A DNA stretch of 64,000 nt from Flavobacterium soli DSM 19725 (GCF_000422705.1 NZ_KE383908.1:1-64000); one strand, 5' to 3'; shown: positions 27,691 through 36,278, counted from the first letter of the stretch. Notes: generated from the sequence alone by a model not told the origin. A program made the numbers and translations.

Positions 27691-28416
27691 ATGCACTCCA
27701 TCACCGATTTATTGGCACAAATAGCACACCGTCCTTGGGAACTCCCGAAAGGAAACTGGAAATATTACCAGGAATGGAACAATGCCCTTTTCATTCATTG
27801 GGCCGTTCCTCCAGAAGCATTGCAACATTATCTTCCGGAAAATCTTCCTTTGGACACCTTTGAAGGCAAGGCTTATGTTTCGTTGGTGGCGTTCACGATG
27901 CAAAAGATTCGTCCTCGACAATTGCCGGCTGTTGCCTATATTTCGGACTTTCATGAAATCAACCTTCGCACTTATATTGATAGGGATGGCAAAAAAGGCG
28001 TTTACTTCCTAAGTATGGAAGCCGAGAAAAGCCTCTCGGTGTGGATTGCCAAAAGCATGTCGGGACTTCCGTATGAAAAAGCCTTGATGTTTAGGGACGA
28101 AAAAAGCTATACCTCCAAAAATGCCAAAAGGGATTTTGAGTTGGATGCTGTTTTTGAAATCAAGGAAACTGTAGCCACCAAAACCGATCTCGACCGATGG
28201 CTGACCGAACGCTATAGTCTTTATTTAGACGAAAAAAACAGCCTCTACCGCTATGAAGTGCACCACAAAGAATGGGAAATCAAGCATGTGGAAGTGAAAA
28301 ACCTGAACTTGAAATATAAGATTGGCGACTTGGATTTCTCCAAACAAAAACCTGATTTGATGCATTATTCTGATGGTGTGAAAGTCTTGGCTTGGGGGAG
28401 AGAGAAATTAAAATAA
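27691..28416 (+). CDS. DUF2071 (YqjF-like) protein
   Basis: A 241-residue soluble protein. Family features are WNNALFIHWAVPPEALQHYLP near the N-terminus, LVAFTMQKIRPRQLP, and FHEINLRTYI followed by GVYFLSMEAE, all conserved in DUF2071. The biochemical role of the family is unknown; the fold is related to acetoacetate decarboxylase. It begins 4 bases after gapN and ends just before a strong terminator, so the two genes form an operon. Confidence 0.85.
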   Translation: MHSITDLLAQIAHRPWELPKGNWKYYQEWNNALFIHWAVPPEALQHYLPENLPLDTFEGKAYVSLVAFTMQKIRPRQLPAVAYISDFHEINLRTYIDRDGKKGVYFLSMEAEKSLSVWIAKSMSGLPYEKALMFRDEKSYTSKNAKRDFELDAVFEIKETVATKTDLDRWLTERYSLYLDEKNSLYRYEVHHKEWEIKHVEVKNLNLKYKIGDLDFSKQKPDLMHYSDGVKVLAWGREKLK

Positions 28417-28443
28417 ACTCCACTGCCCTATTTTTTATAACGA

Positions 28444-28471
28444 ACCGCGTCCTTTTTGACGCGGTTTTTTT
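28444..28471 (+). terminator. Terminator of the gapN-DUF2071 operon
   Basis: ACCGCGTC pairs with GACGCGGT around CTTTTT, followed by a run of T. GC-rich stem, high quality. Confidence 0.9.
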
Positions 28472-28639
28472 ATTAAAGCAATCAAAACTTCATTCTTTTA
28501 TAAAATGCAATAAAAACAGTACGAGTGTTTTTGTAAATGTAGCCCACTTTTACTGTGCTTTTTAAGCCGTCTGCCACTACATTTAGTTGCTTTATCGCTC
28601 CGTTACTACCCGTTAGTGCACCGTTACTTCATGTAAGCG

Positions 28640-28848
28640 TTTCGTTAATCGTTGTCACTGTTTCGTTAATCTTTTCCACCTTCTTGTTAATCATTGCCAC
28701 CATTTCGTTAAGCCATGCCATCTTTTCGTTAATATTGGCACCGTTTCGCTAATATTTGCCACCTTTTCGTTAGCCTTTGCAACCGTTTCGTTAAGGCTTG
28801 CCACCAATTCGTTAATCATTGCCACTATCTCGTTAAGGCTTGCCAGTA
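28640..28848. repeat. 21-bp minisatellite, ten degenerate units
   Basis: Units start with TTTCGTTAA or close variants at 28640, 28661, 28682, 28703, 28724, 28744, 28765, 28786, 28807 and 28828. All are 21 bases except the fifth (20). Weaker CGTTA words continue to the left. The length is seven codons: on the minus strand the units read as heptads of the form VAxxNEx (VASLNET, VAKANEK), broken by the 20-base unit. Confidence 0.9.
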
Positions 28849-29124
28849 TTGAAAACTATTGAAGTAGTACTATATAACTACCAATTTTTTGAAGTATCAC
28901 TAAAAATACTCGATTCCTACTTCTAAAAAATTCTGGAAAGCATTCAAATTATGAGATCTTTTTACACAAAAGAAGAATTTACTTTCCTAGTAATATGGTC
29001 TTGTAATAATGATTTAAAAATTATTTTTGAATTCTGCATGAAACATAAAGAGATTAAGTGAAGAGGCTTAGTTTCGATCAATTGATATTTTGTGTATATT
29101 CGGAGAAGAAATGGGCAGACCTAT

Positions 29125-29962
29125 ATGAAAAAAATAAAGCATTCATTTATCTTACTACTAGTTTTGATTTCTATAAATAAATTAAGAAGTCAAAATTTAA
29201 ATTTGATTGTAAAAAAAATTGCTACAATAAATGAATTACAATTTGAAGGACAAAGTGGAAAATATCCAAACTTTGAAAACTTTGAACTCCTAAAAAACAA
29301 AGCAAACACAGGAGAACTTATAAACCTTCTTGACAACAAAAATGCTGTTGTTGCAGGTTATGCTTCTCTGGGCCTTATTGACAAAAATCATAACGAACTT
29401 GAAAAAGTCTTTACAAAGCTTCTCCTTAAAAATGAAACTGTCACAACATTAGGAGGTTGTCTGATAGACGAAGAAGAATTACCTGCTGTATTTTATAATT
29501 ATTTCATTTTTGAAAGTAAACTATCCGAAGTTGAAAAAAATAAAACAATTTCAAAACTTGACAGTATTGTAATTTACAATGGAAACTCAAATTATTTATT
29601 ACATAAGGTATTAGAAGAAAAAAAAAAATAATAATTCTTCTTATAATCAGCAAATTAAACATTTAGCTTATCAAAAATACAATCAAGATGCACTTCTTTA
29701 TATTTCAAATTGGAAAATTGAAACAGATAAAGAAATACTTAAAAAAGCATGGCTAACTTATATTGACAAAATAGAAATAAGCGATCATTATTTAGGGTTT
29801 TATTATAACACAGTTGAAAAATTATTGGAATTTAAGGACGATGAAATTAATGCTAAAATTTTATCAAAACTTATCAAGAATAAGGAAAGCTGGGAATATG
29901 ATAAAGAAAAATTTAAACTCTTATTCTCTGAATATAATTTAAAACTAGATTTAGAAGATTGA
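29125..29962 (+). pseudogene. Exported hypothetical protein, frameshifted in a poly-A tract
   Basis: The first part (29125-29631) encodes about 168 residues from MKKIKHSFILLLVLI with a signal peptide ending near LRSQ, and stops just after an 11-A run (29618-29628). If one A is removed, the frame continues NNNSSYNQQIKHLAYQKY and runs to a TGA at 29960-29962, adding about 110 charged, helical residues with similar composition. I do not recognise the family; the first half has a HEAT-like look (NKNAVVAGYASLGLIDKNH). Cause could be mutation, slippage-based phase variation, programmed frameshifting or a base-calling error. A start 33 bases further upstream is possible. Confidence 0.65.
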
Positions 29963-30025
29963 TGGAGAGGATTTAAAATTGAGGAACTTTCCAAAGTAAT
30001 TTGAATAGCAAAAAGAAAACATCAA

Positions 30026-30334
30026 ATGAAAAACAGTAAACAAGTGACAGCATTATATTCAAACACTCGGCATCTGACCAAAGTTATAGTTGCGGAGTTT
30101 ACTTACTGTATTCTTATTTTTTTTTGTTTTCTTCTTATAGCCAAAAATACTATTGCAGTTTATCAAGATTTGATACTGGTTGTCTATGTAATCCTTTTGT
30201 TTGTAGTACCATTTGGGTTCAATCTCTTTCAGATTTTTAAATTCAGTAAACAAAAGGAGAACGGAAAAGTAAGCAACTATATCATTACCACTATTTTATT
30301 AATAAATTTAATGTTGATGTATCTATTGAAATAA
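30026..30334 (+). CDS. Small three-helix membrane protein
   Basis: A 102-residue protein with three hydrophobic segments (about 20-42, 48-70 and 84-101) and a basic loop FKFSKQKENGK between the last two. No family is recognised. It sits in the AT-rich accessory stretch between the broken gene and the sulfurtransferase, 15 bases before the latter, so it may be co-transcribed with it. Confidence 0.6.
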   Translation: MKNSKQVTALYSNTRHLTKVIVAEFTYCILIFFCFLLIAKNTIAVYQDLILVVYVILLFVVPFGFNLFQIFKFSKQKENGKVSNYIITTILLINLMLMYLLK

Positions 30335-30348
30335 ATCAAAACTATAAA

Positions 30349-31179
30349 ATGACTCACCCCTTTTCTCCTCTAATTCAACCACAAGAATTATTAGAACTAC
30401 AGCATTCTAAAAACCTAATCCTAGTTGACGCTAGCAATGGAAAAGACGCTTACGCAAACTACCAACGTCAACATCTGGACAAGGCTTTGTTTGTAGATCT
30501 AAACACAGAACTTGCCGATATCAAAGAAGATGTTACTGATGGCGGAAGGCATCCGTTGCCTACAATAGAGCAATTCTCAAAAACCTTGTCGCGATTGGGG
30601 ATTTCCAAGGAAAGCCATGTTGTGGTGTATGATGACAAAATGGGTGCGAATGCTGCTGCACGGTTTTGGTGGATGCTAAAAGCAGTTGGACATGAGAAAG
30701 TGCAGGTGCTGGATGGAGGTTTTCAGGAAGCAGAACGGGTGGGTTTTCCGATAAATTCAAAAGTGGTAAGCACGACACCAACGACCTATTTCATCGAAGA
30801 CTGGAAGCTGCCTCTAGCTACAATGGACGAAGTAGAAGCTGTGGTGCAAGACACCCATCATATCGTAATTGACGTTCGGGACAGTGAACGTTATCGAGGC
30901 GAAAAAGAACCGATTGACTTGATTGCGGGACATATTCCGGGAGCGATCAACATTCCTTTTACCGAAAATCTAACTAAAAATGGCGTATTCCTTTCTTCGG
31001 AAAAATTAAAGGAAAAATACCTAAACGTTTTCAATAGCATTTCTTCTGATAAAATCATTGTGCATTGTGGTTCTGGTGTAACAGCTTGCCATACTCTTTT
31101 GGCGATAGCTACTGCTGGTTTGGATATTCCGAAATTATATGTAGGTTCATGGAGTGAATGGAGCCGGAATAAAATGTAA
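30349..31179 (+). CDS. sseA: Two-domain sulfurtransferase (3-mercaptopyruvate type rhodanese)
   Basis: A 276-residue tandem rhodanese. The N-terminal inactive domain contains LVDASNGKDAYANYQRQHL, and the C-terminal domain carries the catalytic Cys in HCGSGVTACH (about residue 241). The CGSGVT loop matches 3-mercaptopyruvate sulfurtransferases, whereas thiosulfate enzymes usually have CRxGVT. It would move sulfur from 3-mercaptopyruvate to thiols or cyanide. The nearby YeeE/YedE transporter genes on the other strand suggest a small sulfur locus. Confidence 0.9.
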   Translation: MTHPFSPLIQPQELLELQHSKNLILVDASNGKDAYANYQRQHLDKALFVDLNTELADIKEDVTDGGRHPLPTIEQFSKTLSRLGISKESHVVVYDDKMGANAAARFWWMLKAVGHEKVQVLDGGFQEAERVGFPINSKVVSTTPTTYFIEDWKLPLATMDEVEAVVQDTHHIVIDVRDSERYRGEKEPIDLIAGHIPGAINIPFTENLTKNGVFLSSEKLKEKYLNVFNSISSDKIIVHCGSGVTACHTLLAIATAGLDIPKLYVGSWSEWSRNKM

Positions 31180-31214
31180 ACCCAACTTATTTTATATACT
31201 TAATCCATATAAAG

Positions 31215-31294
31215 AAAAAGACACGAATTACACGAATTTACACCAATTGTCTAGTATCGATTTGTGCAAATTCGTGTAATTCGTGTCTCTTTTG
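31215..31294. repeat. Long inverted repeat of the ACACGAATTACACGAATTT type
   Basis: The arms are a 20-bp perfect match (from GACACGAATTACACG) at about 31220-31239 and 31268-31287, separated by some 28 bases and flanked by A and T runs. It sits between convergent genes and could terminate both. The words resemble other flavobacterial intergenic repeats in this window. Confidence 0.8.
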
Positions 31295-31356
31295 TTTTTT
31301 TTCTTTCTGAGTAATTACAAGTTCATCTATCGTTTGATAGCACCATCAAAATCGGA

Positions 31357-31770
31357 TTAATGCGGAAGCTTGTCTTTTAGCAATCCGTAGATAAAAGTTC
31401 CGATCATGGCTCCAAGAAGGATGACGGCAACACTCCAAAATCCCGCACCAATAAGGATAAAAATGGGTCCCGGACAAGCACCAACCAAAGCCCAACCCAA
31501 ACCGAAGAACAAACCTCCGACCCAGTAACGGAAAGAACCTTTTTCTTTATCGGCGATAATGATTGGGTTTCCCTCAATGTCTTTGATGTTTTTGCGTTTG
31601 ATGATTTGGATCCCGATGATTCCCGTGAATACGGCTACTCCAATGATGCCATACATGTGGAAGGATTGGAACTGGAACATTTCGTAGATGCGGTACCAGG
31701 AAACGGCTTCAGATTTTGTGAGTACGATCCCGAAAAGGAAGCCAACTAATAAATATTTTATGAATTTCAT
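31357..31770 (-). CDS. YeeE/YedE-type transporter subunit (DUF6691)
   Basis: A 137-residue membrane protein with about four helices. The signature is WALVGACPGPIFILIGAG near the C-terminal half, and FLFGIVLTKSEAVSWYRI near the start, both typical of the smaller half of split YeeE/YedE systems. These import thiosulfate or related sulfur species. The partner half lies upstream in the same direction with a 150-base gap. With the sulfurtransferase opposite, it forms a likely sulfur acquisition set. Confidence 0.87.
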   Translation of the reverse strand: MKFIKYLLVGFLFGIVLTKSEAVSWYRIYEMFQFQSFHMYGIIGVAVFTGIIGIQIIKRKNIKDIEGNPIIIADKEKGSFRYWVGGLFFGLGWALVGACPGPIFILIGAGFWSVAVILLGAMIGTFIYGLLKDKLPH

Positions 31771-31920
31771 TTTATGTTTTTTCTAAAAGTTAAAAGAGTG
31801 CCTTTTGTTTTTAATCTAGCCTCGATTGTAATGGAAATCCTTTTTATTTTTTCTTTAAAAATGAAAAGGATTGCAATGGAAAGCGGGAATATGGATTGTT
31901 TTATGCCTTGTGTTTTGCTC

Positions 31921-32478
31921 CTAAAAAATAAGAGGTAAAAGGAAATGTGCCATGATCAATCCGCCAACAAAGAATCCGATGACGGCTTTGAGCGAAGGAA
32001 TTTGCAGGTTGCTGAGTCCTGAAATGGCGTGTCCTGAAGTACAGCCACCAGCATAACGCGAACCAAAACCGATTAATATTCCGCCAATTAGCAGGATGAT
32101 GAGCACCTTTGGTGAACTGAACACTTCATTCCCAAAAAGGGCTTGTGGAGCGAGTTTTCCGTTTGGTGCATCGATGTTTAGAGTTGCCAGTTGCTCGATT
32201 GTTTTAGGGTTGATGTCAACGTTTGTTGGGTCGCTCATATAGTGAACGGCTACAAAACCGCCAATCATGGCCCCCAAAAGAACGACAAGGTTCCAGATTT
32301 GTGATTTCCAGTCGAAACGGAAAAATTCGGCGAATTTATCGGCTCCAGCCAATGTGCAAAGTGTTCGGATATTGGAAGACATTCCAAAAACTTTTCCGAA
32401 ATAATTGAGCAGTAGCATGACCATCCCGATTATAAATCCTGACACATACCACGGCCAGGTTTGGGTAATTAAATCCAT
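31921..32478 (-). CDS. YeeE/YedE-family sulfur transporter subunit
   Basis: A 185-residue membrane protein with about five helices. The conserved motif FGSRYAGGCTSGHAISGLS, whose Cys is part of the sulfur relay in YeeE, is intact. The N-terminal region (WYVSGFIIGMVMLLLNYFGK) is usual for the larger half of split systems. It is transcribed ahead of the DUF6691 partner. Genes of this pair in Bacteroidetes are often found beside rhodanese and metallo-beta-lactamase-fold genes; only a rhodanese is present here. Confidence 0.88.
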   Translation of the reverse strand: MDLITQTWPWYVSGFIIGMVMLLLNYFGKVFGMSSNIRTLCTLAGADKFAEFFRFDWKSQIWNLVVLLGAMIGGFVAVHYMSDPTNVDINPKTIEQLATLNIDAPNGKLAPQALFGNEVFSSPKVLIILLIGGILIGFGSRYAGGCTSGHAISGLSNLQIPSLKAVIGFFVGGLIMAHFLLPLIF

Positions 32479-32512
32479 ATTAATTATTTTTTATTTTTAT
32501 TCGCCACAGATT

Positions 32513-32573
32513 AAAAGAATTAAAAAGGATTCTATTTTGTTGAATCATAAAAATCCTCTAATCTGTGGGAAAA
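32513..32573. repeat. Inverted repeat upstream of the YeeE/YedE genes
   Basis: CCACAGATTA and, near the other end, TAATCTGTGG pair imperfectly around an A/T-rich stretch that includes AAGGATT/AATCCT. The words resemble the AATCTGTG repeats upstream of the antiporter. It would lie in the leader of the transporter transcript. Confidence 0.55.
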
Positions 32574-32604
32574 TAAGATTGATAGTTTTTTTGTTTAATT
32601 AATG

Positions 32605-32612
32605 CAAAAATA
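32605..32612 (-). promoter_or_regulatory. TATTTTTG -7 box for the YeeE/YedE genes
   Basis: On the minus strand TATTTTTG matches TAnnTTTG, about 127 bases upstream of the first transporter gene. Confidence 0.4.
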
Positions 32613-32663
32613 GCAATTCAAATGATTTTTTGGGCGAAATACCAACGTATTAAAATAAACGCT

Positions 32664-32671
32664 TAAATTTG
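32664..32671 (+). promoter_or_regulatory. TAAATTTG -7 box of the DUF4199 gene
   Basis: A perfect TAnnTTTG match ending 22 bases before the ATG at 32694. It rules against the GTG at 32673 as start, since transcription would begin after it. Confidence 0.6.
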
Positions 32672-32693
32672 GGTGCTTAATTTAAAGGTCGAA

Positions 32694-33179
32694 ATGAAAA
32701 AATTTACAATCGAAATCAAATGGGGAATACGGTATTTTTTTGCCTATCTCGTTTGGACGTATGTCGAAAAAATGAGTGGGTACTACAACGAAAAAATTGA
32801 TGATTATCCTTTATACTCCAGTTTGTTTCTTTTTATTGCCATCTTTATATATGCCATGGCGATAAACGATAAGAAGAAAAATTATTTCAACAACACTATG
32901 GAATGGAAACAAGGCGTTGTGACAGGAATTTTTATGACGATTGTAATTGCGATTTTGATGCCGTTGTGTCAAATCGTGATCCATAAAGGAATGGCTCCCG
33001 AGTTTTTCCCAAACATGATTGAAAATGCTGTAGCAAAAGGAACAAAAATCGAAGATGCAAGAGCCTATTTCAACCTTTCGAGCTATATCTTCCAGAGTAT
33101 CTTTTCGGCTTTATCGTTTGGAGTGGTAATTTCGGCGATTGTGGCTTACTTTTTGCAAACCAAAACTTTAAAAAAATAA
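32694..33179 (+). CDS. DUF4199-like membrane protein
   Basis: A 161-residue protein with about four membrane helices. The layout fits DUF4199 proteins of Bacteroidetes: helix 1 after a basic start (MKKFTIEIKWGIRYFFAYLV), paired helices around MAINDKKKNYFNNTMEWKQG, an extracytoplasmic region with MIENAVAKG, and a final helix. The function is unknown. The next gene starts two bases after its stop codon, so the two are an operon. Confidence 0.72.
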   Translation: MKKFTIEIKWGIRYFFAYLVWTYVEKMSGYYNEKIDDYPLYSSLFLFIAIFIYAMAINDKKKNYFNNTMEWKQGVVTGIFMTIVIAILMPLCQIVIHKGMAPEFFPNMIENAVAKGTKIEDARAYFNLSSYIFQSIFSALSFGVVISAIVAYFLQTKTLKK

Positions 33180-33180
33180 G

Positions 33181-33639
33181 ATGAAAACAGGTGCTTTTTT
33201 TTCGGGATTGTTGGTGATGTTGGTACTGGTTTCTTGCGTAAGTACGAAATCAACTATCAAAAATATTGATGATAATGCTCCTGATTTGGTGCTAACAAAG
33301 GACAATGTTTTCCTTATTACGGAATACAGCACGGACAAGAAATATGGCTATGATAAGGATTATCCCATCAATTTGTTTTATAAGAATGCAAAGGATGATT
33401 CCATCAATCAAGCTCGCTTTTTGAATGCTTTGGCGGGGCCAAACGGCGAAAAGATTTTCTACAAGAAATTGGAGAATTGTTGCCCGTTTCCTTCCAAGAG
33501 AAGTGAATATGGTGCGGCATTGCTCGACGTTTATGAAATCAAATGGATAGGTCAAAAAAAACCAATCAAGCTGTACTTGAATATTTATGAAAAAAGCGAA
33601 TTGATGGTGCCAATTGGGTTTACGTTGAAGAAGTTTTAA
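33181..33639 (+). CDS. Hypothetical lipoprotein
   Basis: A 152-residue protein with a lipoprotein signal (LVLVSC, Cys at about residue 19) and a mature part of mixed strands with a CC pair in LENCCPFPSKRSEYG. The function is not recognised. It follows the DUF4199 gene by one base and overlaps the convergent gene on the other strand by four bases (TTAA). Confidence 0.72.
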   Translation: MKTGAFFSGLLVMLVLVSCVSTKSTIKNIDDNAPDLVLTKDNVFLITEYSTDKKYGYDKDYPINLFYKNAKDDSINQARFLNALAGPNGEKIFYKKLENCCPFPSKRSEYGAALLDVYEIKWIGQKKPIKLYLNIYEKSELMVPIGFTLKKF

Positions 33640-34328
33640 GTCTTGATCGTATAGAAATTTTTGACAAATTTTAGTAGAAAAACAAAACTTAAAAACAACA
33701 GCGTCAATACAACAGCAAAAGAACTTTCCAGAAATTGAATCCCCAAAATAAAAGCCAAACCTGTCGCTAACATCCTATTTCGATAATCATAAAGAAGTAT
33801 TTTTTCTTTTTCGAAATGGATCATCAACATCGAAATCAAACTAATCAACCCGATAAAAAATACTAAATCCTGATAATCATTTGTTTGTTCGATTAAAGCA
33901 ACAATGAGTAATCCGATAGAAATAAAAATCCCTAGCGACAATGCAAGTGTGTCTATATTTGCTTTTTGTACCCATATTTTAGACTGGTTATAGAACGAAA
34001 GATTGAAGTTTTCAAATTCACCATTGCTCATTGTCTTTCCTGTTAGACATTTTCGTTTTAAGATATCAAAATACTTTATCGGGAATCGATCTCTAAAATC
34101 TAGAAACAAACCAATGTTCCATTCTTCTGAATCTTGTGGTAAAAAAATTTCAGATATAAGAAAATCTAATTTTACCGTTATACTTTTTGTATTACCATCA
34201 ATCAATAGTGATAGGTTTTCGCAATGCATGATTTTCGAAAGTAGTTTTCCGTTATCACCATAAACTTTCACTTTACGGAAATGATACCAATTGTAAGGAA
34301 AAATTAGTTTGAGGTTTAACTGTTTCAT
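33636..34328 (-). CDS. Hypothetical membrane protein of 230 residues
   Basis: The N-terminal 130 residues are soluble (MKQLNLKLIFPYNWYHFRKVKVYGDNGK) and look beta-rich; the C-terminal 100 hold four hydrophobic segments in two pairs. I start at the ATG at 34328 because the upstream extension is hydrophobic read-through. No family is recognised. The stop overlaps that of the convergent lipoprotein gene in the palindrome TTAA. It has no obvious operon partner. Confidence 0.62.
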   Translation of the reverse strand: MKQLNLKLIFPYNWYHFRKVKVYGDNGKLLSKIMHCENLSLLIDGNTKSITVKLDFLISEIFLPQDSEEWNIGLFLDFRDRFPIKYFDILKRKCLTGKTMSNGEFENFNLSFYNQSKIWVQKANIDTLALSLGIFISIGLLIVALIEQTNDYQDLVFFIGLISLISMLMIHFEKEKILLYDYRNRMLATGLAFILGIQFLESSFAVVLTLLFLSFVFLLKFVKNFYTIKT

Positions 34329-34502
34329 AAAGCTTTTTTTTTGAAATAGTATAACTATTTGGATTAAAACCAATTAATCAAATTTAAAGAAATAAAACCA
34401 AAATTCAAATATTTTTAAAATCTAAACTTCTCTACAACGTTTTTGTCGAAAAAGTAATCATAATAATTTCTAAATCAACATCCTTTTTTATCAATTCATA
34501 AC

Positions 34503-34510
34503 TATCTTTG
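34503..34510 (+). promoter_or_regulatory. TATCTTTG -7 box of kdsA
   Basis: A perfect TAnnTTTG match followed by CA, 20 bases before the ATG. Confidence 0.7.
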
Positions 34511-34529
34511 CACCGTCAAAAACTACATT

Positions 34530-35348
34530 ATGAATCTACAAGATATTCCAAAAATTAAGCATTTAGACAGTGGCAATTTCTTTCTTCTAGCTGGTCCTTG
34601 TGCTATTGAAGGCGAAGAAATGGCTTTGAGAATTGCCGAAAAACTAGTTGCTGTTACTGATAAATTACAAATTCCTTACGTTTTTAAAGGTTCTTTCAAG
34701 AAAGCAAACCGTTCTAGAATTGACAGTTTTTCTGGAATTGGAGATGAAAAAGCCTTGAAAATCCTTAGAAAAATCTCTGAAACATTTGATGTTCCCACCG
34801 TTACAGACATTCATACCAATGAAGATGCTGCAATGGCTGCCGAATATGTGGATGTTTTGCAAATCCCTGCTTTTTTAGTTCGTCAGACGGATTTAGTTGT
34901 GGCTGCAGCCAATACAGGAAAGGTAGTGAACTTGAAAAAAGGACAATTTATGAGTCCCGAAAGCATGAAACACGCCGTTCAGAAAGTATTGGATTGCAAC
35001 AACCAAAGCGTTATGGTTACGGATAGAGGAACGATGTTTGGCTACCAAGATATGATCGTGGACTACCGAGGTATTCCAACAATGCAACAATATGCTACTA
35101 CGGTTCTGGATGTGACGCATTCTTTACAACAACCAAATCAAACCGTTGGTGTAACAGGCGGAAGACCTGATATGATTGAAACCGTTGCCAAAGCTGGAAT
35201 CGCTGTTGGGGTTGATGGTATTTTTATAGAAACTCATTTTGATCCTGCAAATGCAAAAAGCGATGGGGCGAACATGCTTCATTTAGATTATTTTGAAGGC
35301 TTGATGACCAAATTGGTTGCCATCAGAAAAACCGTAAATTCTTTTTAA
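34530..35348 (+). CDS. kdsA: 3-deoxy-8-phosphooctulonate (KDO8P) synthase
   Basis: A 272-residue aldolase-fold enzyme that condenses arabinose-5-phosphate with phosphoenolpyruvate to make KDO8P for the lipopolysaccharide core. Visible motifs are AGPCAIEG (Cys24), KGSFKKANRSRIDSFSG, TDIHTNEDA, LVRQTDLV and IFIETHFDPANAKSDGANML. The Cys in GPCAIE, together with the His, Glu and Asp that follow, marks the metal-dependent class. Length is normal. A consensus promoter lies directly upstream; the outer membrane protein gene begins 24 bases after. Confidence 0.95.
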   Translation: MNLQDIPKIKHLDSGNFFLLAGPCAIEGEEMALRIAEKLVAVTDKLQIPYVFKGSFKKANRSRIDSFSGIGDEKALKILRKISETFDVPTVTDIHTNEDAAMAAEYVDVLQIPAFLVRQTDLVVAAANTGKVVNLKKGQFMSPESMKHAVQKVLDCNNQSVMVTDRGTMFGYQDMIVDYRGIPTMQQYATTVLDVTHSLQQPNQTVGVTGGRPDMIETVAKAGIAVGVDGIFIETHFDPANAKSDGANMLHLDYFEGLMTKLVAIRKTVNSF

Positions 35349-35372
35349 TACATACCTAATTACATCATTACC

Positions 35373-36215
35373 TTGAAACATCCATTATTGGTTGTACTCA
35401 CTTTTTGTGTTTTTTCACAGTACGCTTCTGCACAAGAACTGGCAGAAAATCCGGAAAAATACACCGCAAATAACAAAGGAAAATTCTTTATTTCGTGGGG
35501 AGGAAACCGCGAAAGCTATTCTAAATCTGATATTCACTTTAAAGGTGATGGCTATGATTTTACATTGAATGATGTAAAAGCCGATGACAAGCCAAAAGGG
35601 TATCATATTGATTATCTAAATCCGGCAAGGATGACGATTCCGCAAACGAATTTGAAGTTGGGTTATTTTATTACCGATCATTACAGCGTTAGCATTGGCG
35701 TAGATCACATGAAATATGTGATGCGTCAAAACCAAACGGTTAATATGACGGGAACCATCAATGGATATGCACCTTATGATGGAACTTATAACAACACACC
35801 ACAGGTTTTAGAAAATGAATTCCTGACGTTTGAACACACCGATGGTTTGAATTATGTTCATGGTGAATTTTCTAGATTTGATGACATTTCATCCTTCTTT
35901 AACATTGAAAATACGGATAAATTCCAGATCAATCTGACCGAAGGACTGGGCGGTGGTATTTTGTATCCAAAGACCAACACCAAGATTTTAGGCAAGGATC
36001 GATATGATCAATTTCATGTTTCGGGCTATGGCCTTTCGGCGAAAGCAGGAATCAATATTACCTTTTTCAAATATTTTTACCTTCAGGGAGAATTGAAAGG
36101 CGGTTATATCGACATGCACGACATCCGAACTACAAAAAGCACGAACGACTCTGCTTCACAGCATTTCATGTTCTTCCAGAGAATTATTTCGGTTGGAGGA
36201 ATTTTTAGGGTGTAA
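35373..36215 (+). CDS. Predicted outer membrane beta-barrel protein
   Basis: A 280-residue exported protein. The signal peptide is about residues 1-20 (ends ASAQ). The mature part alternates polar and aromatic residues and has amphipathic strands, such as GKFFISWGGNRESYSKSDIH, NLKLGYFITDHYSVSIGVDH and a last strand SVGGIFRV ending in a hydrophobic residue. These fit a small barrel of unknown function. The start is a TTG at 35373, since no ATG precedes the signal peptide. It follows kdsA closely and may share its transcript. Confidence 0.72.
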   Translation: MKHPLLVVLTFCVFSQYASAQELAENPEKYTANNKGKFFISWGGNRESYSKSDIHFKGDGYDFTLNDVKADDKPKGYHIDYLNPARMTIPQTNLKLGYFITDHYSVSIGVDHMKYVMRQNQTVNMTGTINGYAPYDGTYNNTPQVLENEFLTFEHTDGLNYVHGEFSRFDDISSFFNIENTDKFQINLTEGLGGGILYPKTNTKILGKDRYDQFHVSGYGLSAKAGINITFFKYFYLQGELKGGYIDMHDIRTTKSTNDSASQHFMFFQRIISVGGIFRV

Positions 36216-36237
36216 CAACTTTACAAATAAAAACTTC

Positions 36238-36278
36238 AATGTCCTATGAGATTCAAAACTTATAGGACATTTTTTTTT
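36238..36278 (+). terminator. Terminator after the outer membrane protein gene
   Basis: AATGTCCTAT pairs with ATAGGACATT around a 14-base loop and is followed by eight T residues. The T run overlaps the stop codon of the convergent DUF1801 gene, so it could serve both strands. Confidence 0.85.

Larger units (their letters stand above)
28417..29124. other. Long intergenic region holding a minisatellite
   Basis: These 708 bases hold the terminator at 28444-28471 and a 21-bp tandem array at 28640-28848. Otherwise AT-rich sequence with no convincing gene. The plus-strand frame at 28555-28752 is only the repeat read through. Confidence 0.6.

Noticed and set aside
28555..28752. Plus-strand frame of 65 hydrophobic residues
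   Set aside because: It is the 21-bp minisatellite read through; repeats of VSLI-type residues arise from the unit, with no promoter.
32673..32693. GTG start for the DUF4199-like protein
   Set aside because: It lies directly after the TAAATTTG box, before or at the expected transcription start.
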